Assembly (NCBI RefSeq): GCF_004022705.2 | Contig: NZ_RZOY02000003.1 | Coordinates: 434,001-498,000 of the forward strand | Direction of reading: 5' to 3' | Source of the DNA: Mesorhizobium sp. M2D.F.Ca.ET.226.01.1.1 | GTDB taxonomy: Bacteria > Pseudomonadota > Alphaproteobacteria > Rhizobiales > Rhizobiaceae | Length of the DNA: 64,000 bases | Shown: positions 7,309-15,759 of the stretch, piece after piece | How the letters are laid out: each line of letters opens with the position of its first letter | Numbering within the stretch: position 1 is the stretch's first letter | Position numbers and translations under genes: made by a program | Notes under the pieces: model-generated | The model's database searches: none | Seen by the model: the letters and a program-made list of their open reading frames with translations, nothing else | Told to the model about the DNA's origin: nothing

Positions 7309-9179
7309 AGCAAGCAACGCAACTTGCAGCATTCTGCGGTGACCCGGTATGTACCGACCGCGCGCCGGCATCTCGAAAACATTTTGGCGTTCTTACTGCC
7401 ACGCTGCTGGTCTGCGCGCCCTTGCTGACGGCCGCTTCACAGCCCCCGCCAGCACCTGCGATCTCTCCGCCTGCCACGGCCGCACCGCCCGATGACGGGC
7501 AATGGACGATGCCGGCCAAGAACTACGCCTCGACCCGCTATAGCGAGCTCGCCGAAATCAACGAGGGCAACGTCAAGAACCTGCAGGTCGCCTTCACTTT
7601 CTCGACCGGGGTGAACAAGGGCCAGGAAGCGGCGCCGCTGGTTATCGGCAACACAATGTATATCGTGACGCCATTTCCCAACATCGTCTACGCGCTCGAC
7701 CTCTCCAAGCCCGGCGCGCCGATGAAATGGAAATACGAGCCCAACCCCGAACCGGCCGCGCAAGGGGTGGCCTGCTGCGACGTGGTCACCCGTGGCGCGG
7801 CCTTTGCGGACGGGCGCGTCTTCTTCAACACGCTCGACGGCCACACCATCGCGCTCGACGCGAACAGCGGCCAGCCGATCTGGAACGCCCATATCGCCAA
7901 TATCAATATTGGCGAGACCATCACCATGGCGCCGCTGGTGGTGAAGGGCAAAGTGCTGGTCGGCAATTCCGGCGGCGAGATGGGCGTGCGCGGCTGGGTC
8001 AAGGCGCTCGACGCCGGCGACGGTCATGTCGTGTGGACGGCTTACAATACCGGCCCCGACAAGGAGGTGCTGATCGGACCCGACTTCAAGCCGCATTACG
8101 ACATGGACAAGGGCAAGGACCTCGGCGTCACGACATGGCCGCCGGAAGCCTGGAAGATCGGTGGCGGCAACATGTGGGGTTGGATTTCCTACGATCCGGA
8201 TCTCAACCTGATCTTCCACGGCACCGGTAATCCCGGTCCCTGGAATCCCGACTTGCGGCCCGGCGACAACAAATGGACGTCAGGCATCTTTGCCCGAGAT
8301 GCCGATACCGGAGCGGCGAAATGGTTCTACCAGTGGACCCCGCACGATCTTCACGATTATGACGGCATCAACGAGCAGGTCCTGCTCGACATGAATTGGC
8401 AGGGTAAGCCGCGCAAGGTGCTCGTCCGCCCGGAACGCAACGGCTATCTTTACGTCCTCGACCGGACGACCGGCGAAGTCCTGTCCGCAAAACCTTATGG
8501 CCCCGTTAATTCCAGCAAGGGCGTCGACCTCAAGACCGGCCGCCTGATAGAAAACCCCGACAAGCTGACGGGTACCGGCAAGGTTGTCCGCGACATCTGC
8601 CCGACCGCCTCGGGCCTCAAGGACTGGCAGCCTTCCGCCTTTTCGCCGAAGACCGGCCTGCTCTACATCCCGCACAACAATCTGTGCATGGACGAAGAGG
8701 GCGTCGAGGTGAACTACATCGCCGGCACGCCCTATGTCGGAATGAACGTCCGCATGATCCCCGGGCCAGGCGGCAATCGCGGCGCCTTCACAGCTTGGGA
8801 TATCGCCGCCGAAAAACCCGCCTGGAGCCTCAAGGAGAATTTCCCCGTGTGGAGCGGCGCGGTCGTGACCGCCGGCGATGTGGTCTTCTACGGAACGATG
8901 GAAGGCTGGTTCAAGGCGGTGAGCGCCAAGACCGGCGACCTGCTTTGGCAGTTCAAGACCTCGTCCGGCATCATCGGCCAACCCATCACCTATCGCGGCC
9001 CGGACGGCCACCAATATGTGGCCATCTTATCCGGCGTCGGCGGCTGGGCAGGCGCCATCGTGTCGGGCGACCTCGACCCGCGCGATGCCACGGCCGCGCT
9101 CGGGTTCGTCAATGTCATGAAGGACCTGAAGAACACGACCACGGCGGGAGGCACGCTTTATGTGTTCCGTCTGCCCTGA
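7305..9179 (+). CDS. PQQ-dependent alcohol dehydrogenase, lanthanide-type
   Basis: The 624-residue protein has a signal peptide (hydrophobic stretch near residues 28-45) and the eight-bladed quinoprotein propeller. Expected PQQ-site features are present: the vicinal disulfide C157-C158, metal ligands E225 and N309, and D351-Y352-D353. In this family the first Asp is the catalytic base. The second, Ala in calcium-dependent MxaF, marks lanthanide-dependent enzymes such as XoxF, ExaF and PedH. It therefore probably oxidises methanol or another alcohol in the periplasm using PQQ and a lanthanide. Which clade it belongs to, and its substrate, are not settled by sequence reading. The XoxJ-like and cytochrome genes follow directly. 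Confidence 0.88.
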   Translation: MKQATQLAAFCGDPVCTDRAPASRKHFGVLTATLLVCAPLLTAASQPPPAPAISPPATAAPPDDGQWTMPAKNYASTRYSELAEINEGNVKNLQVAFTFSTGVNKGQEAAPLVIGNTMYIVTPFPNIVYALDLSKPGAPMKWKYEPNPEPAAQGVACCDVVTRGAAFADGRVFFNTLDGHTIALDANSGQPIWNAHIANINIGETITMAPLVVKGKVLVGNSGGEMGVRGWVKALDAGDGHVVWTAYNTGPDKEVLIGPDFKPHYDMDKGKDLGVTTWPPEAWKIGGGNMWGWISYDPDLNLIFHGTGNPGPWNPDLRPGDNKWTSGIFARDADTGAAKWFYQWTPHDLHDYDGINEQVLLDMNWQGKPRKVLVRPERNGYLYVLDRTTGEVLSAKPYGPVNSSKGVDLKTGRLIENPDKLTGTGKVVRDICPTASGLKDWQPSAFSPKTGLLYIPHNNLCMDEEGVEVNYIAGTPYVGMNVRMIPGPGGNRGAFTAWDIAAEKPAWSLKENFPVWSGAVVTAGDVVFYGTMEGWFKAVSAKTGDLLWQFKTSSGIIGQPITYRGPDGHQYVAILSGVGGWAGAIVSGDLDPRDATAALGFVNVMKDLKNTTTAGGTLYVFRLP

Positions 9180-9180
9180 T

Positions 9181-10029
9181 GTGCTCGGCTTGATCCACGG
9201 CGTGGCCGAGAAGCTGCTCACGCGCATGGCGCTCGGCATCGCCGCGCTCGCCTTGCTGATCCTGCCGGCGACGGCTGGCCCTCGTGAGCTCAGGGTCTGC
9301 GCCGACCCGAACAACTTACCTTTTTCCAACGCGGCCGGTCAGGGCTTCGAGAACAGGATCGCCGAGATCGTCGCCGACGATCTTGGCGCCAAGCTCACTT
9401 ACACCTGGTGGGCGCAGCGCCGCGGCTTCGTGCGCAACACACTGAAGGCCGGGCTTTGCGATCTCGTGCCCGGCACGCCTGCCAATCTCGAAATGCTGCG
9501 CACCACCACGCCCTACTACCGGTCCTCCTATGTCTTCGTGACGCGCCAGGACGGCCCTGACGTGACCTCCTTCAACGACCCGCGGCTGCGCGGCCTGCGC
9601 ATCGGCGTTCAGCTCATCGGCGACGACGGCGCCAACTCGCCTCCTGTCCGGGCGCTTGGCCGCCGCGGCATCGTCGGGCATCTCATCGGCTATCCCGTCT
9701 ACGGCGATTACGCTGCTCCCAATCCGCCGGCGCGCATCGTCGATGCGGTGGCGAACGGCGAGATCGATCTCGCAGTGGTCTGGGGTCCGCTCGCCGGCTA
9801 TTTCGCCCAGAAGCAGAAGGTGCCGCTGCGCATCACGCCGGTCACACCGCGCGTAGACGGCCCGCAACTGCCCATGATTTACGACATCTCAATGGGCGTG
9901 CGCCGCGAGGACGACGCGCTGCGTGGCGATGTGAACGCAGCCTTGGCCAGGCACAAGGCCGAGATAGACGCCTTGCTGGCTCAATATGGCGTGCCGCGCC
10001 TCGATGCCTCCGGGAGCCCAGTGCGATGA
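9181..10029 (+). CDS. XoxJ/MxaJ-like periplasmic solute-binding-fold protein
   Basis: The gene follows the dehydrogenase stop at once. A GTG at 9181 gives 282 residues with a basic N-terminus and a signal peptide ending near PATAG. ATG at 9226 (shorter) and 9160 (overlapping) are alternatives. The mature protein starts with ELRVCADPNNLPFSN, the signature of quinoprotein-dehydrogenase-associated substrate-binding proteins, and keeps the two-lobe SBP_bac_3 pattern. XoxJ and MxaJ are thought to help activate or mature the dehydrogenase rather than to transport a solute. The position between dehydrogenase and cytochrome matches xoxFJG/mxaFJG order. Confidence 0.85.
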   Translation: MLGLIHGVAEKLLTRMALGIAALALLILPATAGPRELRVCADPNNLPFSNAAGQGFENRIAEIVADDLGAKLTYTWWAQRRGFVRNTLKAGLCDLVPGTPANLEMLRTTTPYYRSSYVFVTRQDGPDVTSFNDPRLRGLRIGVQLIGDDGANSPPVRALGRRGIVGHLIGYPVYGDYAAPNPPARIVDAVANGEIDLAVVWGPLAGYFAQKQKVPLRITPVTPRVDGPQLPMIYDISMGVRREDDALRGDVNAALARHKAEIDALLAQYGVPRLDASGSPVR

Positions 10030-10559
10030 GGCCGGTCGTCGCGCTGCTCCTGTCCGCATCACTGGCCCTTGCTGCCTGCCAGCGCGAAGAGCGGGATACG
10101 CGCCCGCAATCGGCGCTCGGCTCAGGCGAGCAGCCGATCCCGGTGACAACGCTGGAACCTGGTGGGCAGCGGCCGTCCCCCGCGGACAACAAAGCGGCGA
10201 GCTTCGAGGCCAACGCCTTTCATCTGAGCGAAGGCAAGCGCCTGTTCGGCTGGTTCAACTGTTCGGGGTGCCATGCCAATGGCGGCGGCGGCATGGGCCC
10301 TGCGCTGATGGACGAGAAGTGGATCTATGGCAGCTCGATGGAAAGCATCCATGCCACGATCCGCGACGGCCGTCCGAACGGCATGCCGAGCTTCCGCGAC
10401 AAGATCCCCGACGACCAGATCTGGGAGCTTGCGGCCTTCGTTCGCTCCTTGAGCGGGAATGCGCCCTCCTCAGCCGCGCCGTCGCGCAATGACGACATGA
10501 TGGTGCATCCATCCGAAAACCGCATGCCGGATGCCGCCACGCTGGGGAAGTCGCCGTGA
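10026..10559 (+). CDS. Cytochrome c, probable electron acceptor of the PQQ dehydrogenase (XoxG-like)
   Basis: ATGA overlap with the upstream gene. The 177-residue product has a lipoprotein-type signal (LALAAC, lipid Cys near residue 19), a Pro-rich linker, and one heme c site CSGCH at about residues 79-83. A GMPSFRDKI segment carries the probable distal Met ligand. It is a class I cytochrome c tethered at the outer face of the inner membrane. In xox/mxa operons the cytochrome at this position takes electrons from PQQ. Here the next genes encode a complete caa3-type oxidase, so the route dehydrogenase to cytochrome to oxidase is encoded in one transcript. Confidence 0.85.
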   Translation: MRPVVALLLSASLALAACQREERDTRPQSALGSGEQPIPVTTLEPGGQRPSPADNKAASFEANAFHLSEGKRLFGWFNCSGCHANGGGGMGPALMDEKWIYGSSMESIHATIRDGRPNGMPSFRDKIPDDQIWELAAFVRSLSGNAPSSAAPSRNDDMMVHPSENRMPDAATLGKSP

Positions 10560-11569
10560 AACGCCTCGCATCGATTGCGTTAGCTACGGCAATCACCCTG
10601 TTGCTTCAGGGATGCGCAGGCTGGCAGTCGGCGCTCGACCCCAAAGGCCCGGCGGCGAGCGAACTCGCATGGCTGATCTGGTTTTTCACCGGGCTGTGCG
10701 CGGTGGTGTGGGCGCTGGTGATGATCGCCCTTGCCGTGCCACTGACGATGCGCTCGCGGCTGCATATCGACCCGCTCGTGCTCGACGCCGGCGCCGACAA
10801 TCGCAAGCTGCGCGCGGTGATGATTGCCGTCGGGCTGACCGCCGTGATCCTGGTCGGGCTGACCTTGCTCAGCTTCTTCGCCAACAGGACGCTTGCGGCG
10901 ATCGGCTCGGACGCCGCGCTGACCATTCGCGTCACCGGTCATCAATGGTGGTGGGAGGTGCGCTACGAGGATGCCACGCCGAGCCGCATCCTGACCACGG
11001 CGAACGAGATCCATATTCCCGCCGGCGAACCTGTGCGGCTTCTTCTCACCTCGACCGACGTTATCCACTCCTTCTGGGTTCCAAGCCTGTCCGGCAAGCT
11101 CGACCTCGTTCCCGGCCGAATGAATGTGCTCGACATTAAGGCCGACAAGCCCGGCGTCTACCGCGGCCAATGCGCCGAATTCTGCGGTGCGCAGCACGCG
11201 AATATGGGCACCTTCATCATCGCCGAGCCGCGCGCAAAGTTCGACGCCTGGTGGAACGACCAGTTGCAGCCGGCCGCGGCTCCAACGAGCGACGAGGCCA
11301 AGGCCGGCGAGAACCTCTTCCTGAAACGCCCCTGCGTGATGTGTCACAAGATCGGCGGCACGCCCGCGGGCGGAACGGTCGCGCCCGATCTCACCCATGT
11401 CGCCAGTCGGCAGACGCTTGCGGCCGGAACATTGGCGATGAGCCGCGGCAATCTCGCTGCCTGGATCGCCGACCCACAGGGCGTGAAGCCCGGCTCGCAT
11501 ATGCCGGTGGTCGATCTGAGCGGCGACGAGCTCAACGCCATCGTCGCCTATCTCGAGGGGCTGAAATGA
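10556..11569 (+). CDS. coxB: Cytochrome c oxidase subunit II with fused cytochrome c (caa3 type)
   Basis: GTG start inside the upstream stop (GTGA). The 337-residue product begins with a lipobox (LQGC, C20) and two membrane helices (about 36-62 and 87-108). The cupredoxin domain follows, with the CuA ligands H171, C206, E208, C210, H214 and M217 and the Trp-rich docking segment near W131. A C-terminal cytochrome c domain carries CVMCH at 260-264 and a GSHMP distal Met. The fused cytochrome defines caa3-type oxidases, which accept electrons directly from a soluble or tethered cytochrome c. Confidence 0.93.
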   Translation: MKRLASIALATAITLLLQGCAGWQSALDPKGPAASELAWLIWFFTGLCAVVWALVMIALAVPLTMRSRLHIDPLVLDAGADNRKLRAVMIAVGLTAVILVGLTLLSFFANRTLAAIGSDAALTIRVTGHQWWWEVRYEDATPSRILTTANEIHIPAGEPVRLLLTSTDVIHSFWVPSLSGKLDLVPGRMNVLDIKADKPGVYRGQCAEFCGAQHANMGTFIIAEPRAKFDAWWNDQLQPAAAPTSDEAKAGENLFLKRPCVMCHKIGGTPAGGTVAPDLTHVASRQTLAAGTLAMSRGNLAAWIADPQGVKPGSHMPVVDLSGDELNAIVAYLEGLK

Positions 11570-13542
11570 GCAGCGCGGACCTCACCAGCGAACGTGATCT
11601 GCCGTCGGAGCGCGAAGCGTCCGCAAAAGGCGATATAGCACCCGAGCATGACGGGCCGCGCGACACCGGCATGGACGACGCCAGCCTGCATCACTGGCTT
11701 ACGCGGACGTGGCGGACGCCTCCCGGCATCATCGGCGCGCTGTCGAGCGTCGATCACAAGGTCATCGCACGCCGTTACCTGATCACCGCTTTCCTTTTTC
11801 TGTGTCTGGGCGGGCTCAACGCCGTTGTCATGCGCATCCAGCTCTCGGGCCCGCAGCGCGGGCTCGTCGGTCCGGATCTCTATAATCAGCTGTTCACGAT
11901 GCACGGCGTCACCATGATGTTCCTGTTCGCCGTGCCCATCGTACAGGCGACCGGCATCTATCTGGTCCCGTTGATGGTCGGCACCCGCAACATCGCCTTC
12001 CCCCGTCTCAACGCCTTCAGCTTTTGGATCTATGTCTCAGGCGGCCTCTTCGCCTGGGTGTCCTTCGCCCTTGCGATGGCGCCGGATGTCGGCTGGTTCG
12101 CCTATGTGCCGCTGTCCGGGCCGGAATACGGTCCAGGCAAGCGCGCCGACGTCTGGGCGCAGATGATCACCTATACCGAAGTGTCCTCGTTGGCAGTCGC
12201 CGTCGCAACCATCGTGACGGTGTTCAAGCAACGCGCGCCAGGCATGTCGTTGGACAAGATCCCGCTCTATGTCTGGGCCCTCCTGGTCACTTCCTTCGTC
12301 GTCGTCTTCGCGATGCCGGCGGTGATGATCACCTCGACGTTCCTGATCCTCGACCGGCTCGTCGGCACGCATATCTTCAACCCGGCCGAGGGCGGCGACG
12401 CGCTTCTGTTCCAGCACCTGTTCTGGTTTTTCGGCCATCCCGAAGTCTACATCATCTTCCTGCCGGCGACGGGCATGGTCTCGGCGATCATTCCTGCTTT
12501 CGCCCGCCGCCCGGCCTTCGGCCATCTCGGGCTGGTCCTGTCGCTGATCGCGGTCGGCTTCCTGTCGTTCGGCCTCTGGGTCCACCACATGTTCGCGACC
12601 GGGCTGCCGAAGCTTGGCGCGAGCTTCTTCACCGCGTCCAGCATGTTGATCGCCATCCCCAACGGCGTTCAGATCTTCTGCTGGCTGGCCACTCTGTGGG
12701 ACGGCAGACCGGTGATCCGCACGCCGCTGCTGTTCGTCTTCGGCTTCTTCTTCACCTTCGTCATCGGCGGCCTCACCGGCGTCATGCTCGCCTCCGTGCC
12801 GCTCGACCTCCAGGTGCACGACACCTATTTCGTCGTCGCCCATTTCCACTATGTGCTGATCGGCGGCTCGGTCTTTCCGCTGCTCGCGGCCGCCTATTTC
12901 TGGTTCCCCAAAATCACCGGACGCATGATGAGCGAGCGCCTGGGACGCTGGCATTTCTGGCTGGCGATGATCGGCTTCAACACGGCTTTCTTCCCGATGC
13001 ATATCGTCGGGCTGTGGGGCATGCCGCGCAGGGTCTACACCTATCCGGCCGAGCTCGGCTGGGGCAACATCAATCTCTTCATAAGCGCCGGCGCGGTGCT
13101 CTTCTTCCTGAGCTTCGTGCTGTTCGCCTTCAACTTGGTCCATGGCGCGCTAAGGGGCGCGACCGCTGGCGACAATCCCTGGGATGCCGGCACGCTTGAA
13201 TGGGCGACGTCCTCACCACCACCCAGCTACAATTTCGCTCGCATTCCGGTCGTGACGAATGTCGAGCCGCTCTGGGCCGAACGCGGGGCGCTTCCCGTCG
13301 CGACCGGGCTTCGCGTCGACGTTCGCGAATTGCTCGTATCCACCGTGGCGGAAGCCTATCCCGACATCCGCGAAAAATCGGCGACGCCGTCGATCTGGCC
13401 GCTGTTGGCTGCGATCGCCGTCGGCGCCACCTTCCTCTACTCGATCTTCACGCCCTGGGCGATCGTCTGGGGGGCCGCGCCGATCGCCGTCACCCTGGTC
13501 GGCTGGTTCTGGCCCAAGGGCGATCCGGAGGACGAGGAATGA
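11566..13542 (+). CDS. coxA: Cytochrome c oxidase subunit I (heme-copper, A type)
   Basis: The start at 11566 overlaps coxB by ATGA. The 658-residue product has about 12 core membrane helices plus a C-terminal extension (residues about 600-650) with two further helices. Metal ligands are visible: H113 for the low-spin heme, H291-P-E-V-Y295 with the CuB His and the cross-linked Tyr of A-type oxidases, H340 and H341 for CuB, and H426 and H428 for the two hemes. The N-terminal 40 residues are charged and poorly conserved. It reduces oxygen to water with proton pumping. Co-expression with a quinoprotein suggests a dedicated terminal oxidase. Confidence 0.93.
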   Translation: MSSADLTSERDLPSEREASAKGDIAPEHDGPRDTGMDDASLHHWLTRTWRTPPGIIGALSSVDHKVIARRYLITAFLFLCLGGLNAVVMRIQLSGPQRGLVGPDLYNQLFTMHGVTMMFLFAVPIVQATGIYLVPLMVGTRNIAFPRLNAFSFWIYVSGGLFAWVSFALAMAPDVGWFAYVPLSGPEYGPGKRADVWAQMITYTEVSSLAVAVATIVTVFKQRAPGMSLDKIPLYVWALLVTSFVVVFAMPAVMITSTFLILDRLVGTHIFNPAEGGDALLFQHLFWFFGHPEVYIIFLPATGMVSAIIPAFARRPAFGHLGLVLSLIAVGFLSFGLWVHHMFATGLPKLGASFFTASSMLIAIPNGVQIFCWLATLWDGRPVIRTPLLFVFGFFFTFVIGGLTGVMLASVPLDLQVHDTYFVVAHFHYVLIGGSVFPLLAAAYFWFPKITGRMMSERLGRWHFWLAMIGFNTAFFPMHIVGLWGMPRRVYTYPAELGWGNINLFISAGAVLFFLSFVLFAFNLVHGALRGATAGDNPWDAGTLEWATSSPPPSYNFARIPVVTNVEPLWAERGALPVATGLRVDVRELLVSTVAEAYPDIREKSATPSIWPLLAAIAVGATFLYSIFTPWAIVWGAAPIAVTLVGWFWPKGDPEDEE

Positions 13543-14144
13543 ACCAGCGTCCTGCCATCGATCTTGCCGGTCTCCCGACCTTTGGACTTGGCCCACGCAG
13601 CCCGACGTGGTGGGGCACGCTCGGCTTCATGGCGCTGGAAGGCATGGGCTTCGCGCTGGCCGCCGGAGCCTACCTCTATCTCGCGACCTTGTGGCCCGAC
13701 TGGCGCCTGAGCGCCCCGGCGCCCAATCATTGGCCGGGAACGATCGTGACGCTGCTTCTCATCGTCAGCCTGGTGCCCAACCACATCCTCAACCGCTACG
13801 CCAAGCAATGCTCCATGGGGCCGGTTCGGATCGGCATGGTGGTGATGTCGTTGCTCGGCCTCGCACCTTTTGTCGTGCGCTGGTTCGAGTTTCCGGCACT
13901 GAACATCTACTGGGACACGAACGCCTACGGCTCGATGCTCTGGGTGCTGCTTGGTCTCCACACCACGCATCTGATCACCGATGTCGGCGACACGATTGTC
14001 CTGACGGTGTTGATGTTCACGCATCATGGCTATAGCGGCCGTCGCTTCGGCGACGTCGGCGACAATGTCTTCTACTGGGACTTCGTGGTCCTGACATGGA
14101 TTCCGATCTACCTGCTCATCTACTGGCTACCGAGGTTAGGCTGA
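13539..14144 (+). CDS. coxC: Cytochrome c oxidase subunit III
   Basis: ATGA overlap with coxA. The 201-residue product has about five membrane helices and subunit III signatures: WWGTLGFMALEGMGFA near the start, GLHTTHLITDVGD in the middle, and a terminal FYWDFVVLTWIPIYLLIYW helix. It is shorter than classical seven-helix subunit III, as is common in caa3 operons. It should stabilise the oxidase core and sustain proton uptake. Confidence 0.88.
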   Translation: MNQRPAIDLAGLPTFGLGPRSPTWWGTLGFMALEGMGFALAAGAYLYLATLWPDWRLSAPAPNHWPGTIVTLLLIVSLVPNHILNRYAKQCSMGPVRIGMVVMSLLGLAPFVVRWFEFPALNIYWDTNAYGSMLWVLLGLHTTHLITDVGDTIVLTVLMFTHHGYSGRRFGDVGDNVFYWDFVVLTWIPIYLLIYWLPRLG

Positions 14145-14145
14145 G

Positions 14146-14487
14146 ATGCGCGCGCTGCGGCTGGGCACGTCCTGGGGAGGTTTGTTGTCGGGGCCTCTGG
14201 CCTGGGCAATCTCAACGCAGTTGAACTACGCCCTCGTTCATTGGCAGTGCAATCGCCAGGTGCAGGTGGTGCTCCCGGTGGCGCTTTTGCTGGCGGTGTT
14301 TTCCCTGCTCGGCGGCACGCTGTCATGGCGGGCGAAGCGACAAGGCGGCGCGGCCTTCAAGCCGGAGCGCACGCGCAGCACCGAGCGTTTCGTCGCCGAT
14401 CTGGGCATCCTCGCCGCATTGCTGTTCGCCCTCGTCATCATCATGCAGGGCAGCGCCGCCCTCATCCTCGACGAGTGCTTGCGATGA
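14146..14487 (+). CDS. Small two- to three-helix membrane protein of the oxidase operon
   Basis: The 113-residue product starts one base after the coxC stop. Membrane helices lie at about residues 10-30, 39-58 and 84-107, the second followed by a basic loop (WRAKRQGG). It ends by overlapping ctaG with ATGA. Similar small membrane proteins occur between coxC and ctaG in rhizobial quinoprotein-oxidase operons, and a subunit IV or assembly role is plausible. No specific family motif was recognised. Confidence 0.65.
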   Translation: MRALRLGTSWGGLLSGPLAWAISTQLNYALVHWQCNRQVQVVLPVALLLAVFSLLGGTLSWRAKRQGGAAFKPERTRSTERFVADLGILAALLFALVIIMQGSAALILDECLR

Positions 14488-15362
14488 GCTTCGACGCCCT
14501 CTTCTCGACCTCGATCTGCTACGGCGCCGGTGCGCCGGAGGCCGGATGGACGTTGGCGTTTCCCATCACGCTTCCGTTGGCGGCGATAGCACTGATCTAT
14601 GGGATCGGCGCGGGCCGTTTATGGCGTCGCAGCGGCAGAGGCCGTCCCGAACGGCTTCGCCAAGCTCTGTTGTTCGCGGCCGGGTGGAGCGTGCTGACCG
14701 TTGCGCTGGTGAGCCCGATCCATGCGCTAGGCGAGCGGGTGTTTTCTGCCCATATGATCGAGCACGAGTTGCTGATGGCCGTGGCGGCGCCGCTCCTTGT
14801 CGCCGCCTGGCCCGGCGCGGCCTTGATGTGGGGATTGCCCGCCACACTCCGCCGAGGAGCGGGAAAGCTCACCCATGGCAGGATGCTGCAGGGGGCCTGG
14901 ACCTTCGCCGCTCGCCCGCTCAGCGCGACGATCCTCCATGGGATAGCGATCTGGATCTGGCATATTCCGATCCTGTTCGAGGCAGCGCTGCAGAAGGGCG
15001 CGCTGCACTATGCGCAGCACGCGAGTTTCCTCGGCACCGCCCTGCTGTTCTGGTCGGTGCTTCTGCCGCGCTCCGGGCGCCAGCAGACCTATGGTATCTC
15101 CGTCATGCATCTGTTCTTCACCTCGCTTCACACCGGCTTGCTCGGCGTGCTGCTGTTGGTCTCGCCAAGACTCTGGTATCCGGAGAATGCCTCCGGCGCT
15201 GCGCTCTGGCGCCTGAGCCCGGTCGAGGATCAGCAACTCGCCGGGCTGGTGATGTGGGTGCCGGCCGGGCTGATCTATGGCGGAGCCGCCTTGCTGCTTG
15301 CCGGCCTCTGGATAAGGAACAGCGGAACGAGGGAGGCGGCCCATGCGCTCCGACCTGGCTAG
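14484..15362 (+). CDS. ctaG: CtaG-type cytochrome c oxidase assembly protein (caa3_CtaG)
   Basis: The 292-residue product has about seven membrane helices. It carries the family patterns HMIEHELLMAVAAPLLV, WIWHIPILFEAAL and QQLAGLVMWVPAGLIYGG, with conserved His residues. The caa3_CtaG family is needed for assembly of caa3 oxidases, probably for copper insertion into CuB. This differs from the Cox11 family, which also carries the name CtaG. Start at 14484 is set by ATGA overlap with the preceding gene. Confidence 0.88.
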   Translation: MSFDALFSTSICYGAGAPEAGWTLAFPITLPLAAIALIYGIGAGRLWRRSGRGRPERLRQALLFAAGWSVLTVALVSPIHALGERVFSAHMIEHELLMAVAAPLLVAAWPGAALMWGLPATLRRGAGKLTHGRMLQGAWTFAARPLSATILHGIAIWIWHIPILFEAALQKGALHYAQHASFLGTALLFWSVLLPRSGRQQTYGISVMHLFFTSLHTGLLGVLLLVSPRLWYPENASGAALWRLSPVEDQQLAGLVMWVPAGLIYGGAALLLAGLWIRNSGTREAAHALRPG

Positions 15363-15759
15363 GCCGCTTGGCGGTGTCATCGTCGGGGTCGTGCTTCTGG
15401 CCATCGCGATCGCGGCGGCAAGCCTGTGGATCGACCGGCTTGGACGTGTCCAAAACGAGTCGGACGTGGCAACCGGGGGCATGGGCGCGCGCGCCATTCC
15501 GATCATGACCGGGAATGGCTGCTCCGGATGCCATACGATTCCCGGCGTGCCTGGGGCGCAAGGTCAGGTCGGGCCCCGACTCGACGGCAGCCTCGCCGGT
15601 CGCGTCTACATCGGCGGTGTGCTTGCCAACAACCCGGAGAACCTGGTCCGCTGGATCCGCTCGGCGCGGGAAATCAATCCGCACACCGCCATGCCCTCGA
15701 CAAGGATCACCGAGCAGCAGGCGCGCGACATCGCGGCCTATCTCTATGCCCTCAGATGA
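15343..15759 (+). CDS. Membrane-anchored cytochrome c, last gene of the operon
   Basis: The 138-residue product overlaps ctaG by 20 bases. It has one N-terminal membrane anchor (about 10-30) and one heme c site CSGCH near residue 60. A later TAMPSTRIT segment supplies the distal Met. The family is a short c-type cytochrome typical of caa3 clusters. It may pass electrons to the CuA/cytochrome c domain of CoxB. The stop codon at 15757-15759 abuts the stop of the convergent ABC permease gene, leaving no intergenic terminator. Confidence 0.82.
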   Translation: MRSDLARPLGGVIVGVVLLAIAIAAASLWIDRLGRVQNESDVATGGMGARAIPIMTGNGCSGCHTIPGVPGAQGQVGPRLDGSLAGRVYIGGVLANNPENLVRWIRSAREINPHTAMPSTRITEQQARDIAAYLYALR

